DNA from: Eubacterium_G segne
GTDB lineage: Bacteria; Bacillota; Clostridia; Lachnospirales; Lachnospiraceae
Direction: 5' to 3'
DNA: 64,000 bases
Assembly (NCBI RefSeq): GCF_014287775.1
Contig: NZ_JACOOZ010000011.1
Coordinates: 1 to 64,000, forward strand
Below are positions 62,626-64,000 of this stretch, piece after piece (positions within the stretch are counted from its first letter, which is position 1; every line of letters begins with the position of its first letter). The notes beneath the pieces are model-generated. The model was not told the DNA's origin. It was given only the letters and a program-made list of their open reading frames with translations, and made no database searches. The position numbers and the translations under genes were made by a program.

Positions 62626-64000
62626 TTAAACTCTGTTGTAGTTAATGAGACAACCCTTTAATATAATGTCACGTTCATCATCTGTCATTTCACCAAGCTT
62701 TAATGTAAATGGCTTTAATTCATCGCCAACTACATATGCCGGAATTTCTGTTGTCTTATTCTTTACTGCCTCTGCAATATTTGGAACGAAAATAAAGTCA
62801 TCCTTCTTAAATGGGAGCTCTTCCTCTTCATAAATAAATGGAAGCATACCCCAGTTAATAAGGTTTGAACGATATCTCTTTGTAGCGTACTCCTGAGCAA
62901 TATTAGCCCATCCGCCCAGAACCTTCTGACATGATGCAGCTTGTTCTCTTGCTGAACCGTCACCAGGTTTTACAGCATAAATTGTACTTCCTACACCTAA
63001 ATTTTCTTTATTCACATCAGCAAATTCCTTCTTGATTGTTTCAAGAATCTTCTTATATTCATCTGAATATTCACACATACACTGGCCTGCTTCTCTTGCC
63101 TTTTCTACCTTCTGAACTTCCTTTGCCTTTCCTACATATTCAGGGTCTTTTCTTGAAAGTGCAAATTCTGCAAGTCCTAATGGGTTAGAACGGTATGATG
63201 AAGTTTCACCTGATGGAATAAGTTCATCAGTTGTTGTTACAGGGTCATGTATTTCTGATACCACCTTAAGTAACAAATTGTCTGTAAGTGCAACCATTTC
63301 CGGCCAGTCCTTAATGTTAGGGCCAAACTGGATTTCCGTATCAGGGTCAGCAACACCGTGAGAATCAAATACTCTGTTTTCGTAAATAGTCTTATCAAAA
63401 TGATACTTACGTCCCTTGTATTCAACATCCATATCTGTTGCTGCTGTAAGATATCCCTTGTTAGCTGCTGTAGCTGCAATTGATCTTGCATCCATAAGTG
63501 CAACTGATGCAATCTGTCCGTTCTGCAACTTGCTTCCTTCTCTGTTAGGGAAGTTACGTGTAGAATGTCTGATACTGAATGCATTGTTTGCCGGTGTATC
63601 TCCTGCTCCAAAACAAGGTCCGCAGAAAGCTGTCTTCATAACACCGCCTGCTTCCATAATGGAGGCTGCTGCACCATTTTTAATAAGTTCCATGTATACT
63701 GGCATTGAAGCCGGATATACGCTAAGGGTAAATTCATCCGATCCGATATTCTTTCCTGTAAGAATGTCTGCTGCTGCACAGATATTTTCAAATCCACCGC
63801 CGGCACATCCTGCAATAATACCCTGATCCACGTATAATTTACCATTCTTAATTTTGTTTGTAAGTTTATAATCAACCTGTCCGTCTAATGAGACAAGGGC
63901 TTTCTTTTCAACATCTCTTAAAATATCTTCAAGGTTAGCATTTACCTCGTCAATAGTATATGTGTTACTTGGATGGAAAGGCATTGCTATCATAGGCTTA
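62626..64000 (-). CDS. Aconitase-family hydratase, C-terminal part (cut by window edge)
   Basis: About 458 codons run from the right edge to a stop at 62626. The sequence is aconitase-like: FCGPCFGAGDTP holds two cysteines of the [4Fe-4S] site, IIAGCAGGGFENICAAADIL a third cysteine region. FSIRHSTRNFPNREGSKLQNGQIASVALMDARSIAATAAN is the active-site stretch typical of the family (STRNFPNREG). RYRSNLINWGMLPF in the swivel domain binds substrate carboxylates. It belongs to the YbhJ/clostridial hydratase branch. The frame is open at the edge, so the ATG at 63993 is internal. It may serve as aconitase in the organism or as a relative with another acid. Confidence 0.9.
   Translation of the reverse strand, partial: KPMIAMPFHPSNTYTIDEVNANLEDILRDVEKKALVSLDGQVDYKLTNKIKNGKLYVDQGIIAGCAGGGFENICAAADILTGKNIGSDEFTLSVYPASMPVYMELIKNGAAASIMEAGGVMKTAFCGPCFGAGDTPANNAFSIRHSTRNFPNREGSKLQNGQIASVALMDARSIAATAANKGYLTAATDMDVEYKGRKYHFDKTIYENRVFDSHGVADPDTEIQFGPNIKDWPEMVALTDNLLLKVVSEIHDPVTTTDELIPSGETSSYRSNPLGLAEFALSRKDPEYVGKAKEVQKVEKAREAGQCMCEYSDEYKKILETIKKEFADVNKENLGVGSTIYAVKPGDGSAREQAASCQKVLGGWANIAQEYATKRYRSNLINWGMLPFIYEEEELPFKKDDFIFVPNIAEAVKNKTTEIPAYVVGDELKPFTLKLGEMTDDERDIILKGCLINYNRV

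Overview
The window is low-GC chromosomal DNA from a Gram-positive anaerobe of the class Clostridia, most likely a gut-type Lachnospiraceae. Supporting signs are the glgC-glgD pair, a clostridial-type long PRPP synthetase, spoVG, DnaD/DnaC-type replication genes, strong AGGAGG-like ribosome binding sites, and Rpn-family genes and secreted Ig/BIG2/cohesin-like proteins of the kind common in that family. Genus and species cannot be fixed from the sequence alone. No rRNA, tRNA, CRISPR array or prophage was seen.

Region 1 (1-34.8 kb) is a very long, minus-strand surface polysaccharide locus. It probably starts at a sigma-A-type promoter near 34,785-34,813 and ends at a hairpin near 434-474. Reading from the promoter, it holds the initiating polyprenyl-phosphate sugar transferase, a DUF1972-type rhamnosyltransferase, a GT32-like transferase, a nucleotidyltransferase/thymidylate-kinase-like fusion, an APH-like kinase, three glycosyltransferases and a Wzy-like polymerase. 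A striking metabolic module follows (D-2-hydroxyacid dehydrogenase, MmgE/PrpD, U32-like TIM barrel, ATP-grasp, CitE-like lyase, acyltransferase, two-subunit class I fumarase/tartrate dehydratase, DegT aminotransferase). After it come a secreted four-Ig-domain protein with its own terminator, a second acyltransferase, a GT2, a WecF-like (GT56) transferase, a Wzx flippase, a VanZ-like protein, the complete dTDP-rhamnose pathway (rfbA, rfbB, rfbD, rfbC) and three more GT4 enzymes. No CpsBCD/Wzz-type length-control genes are present here. The metabolic module is the best candidate for an undescribed system. I infer that it makes an unusual carboxylic acid that is joined to a sugar, perhaps a dTDP-4-amino-4,6-dideoxyhexose transferred by the WecF-like enzyme.

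Region 2 (34.9-48.6 kb) holds a plus-strand trio (zinc-ribbon membrane protein, DUF5685 protein, J-domain protein), a minus-strand housekeeping operon (pth, mfd, a small lipoprotein, a D,D-carboxypeptidase), a plus-strand acyltransferase, a minus-strand glgC-glgD-spoVG operon and plus-strand murC.

Region 3 (48.6-64 kb) holds plus-strand dnaD-like, dnaC-like and prs genes, then minus-strand genes: an Rpn-family nuclease/transposase-like gene, a YhaN/YhaO (SbcC/SbcD-like) DNA-repair pair, two secreted cohesin-like proteins, a large membrane-anchored protein of unknown function, glgB, and an aconitase-family hydratase that runs off the right edge. The left edge of the window is the start of a second Rpn copy. 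Both copies share a near-consensus promoter and a leader in which the ribosome binding site can be hidden in a hairpin.
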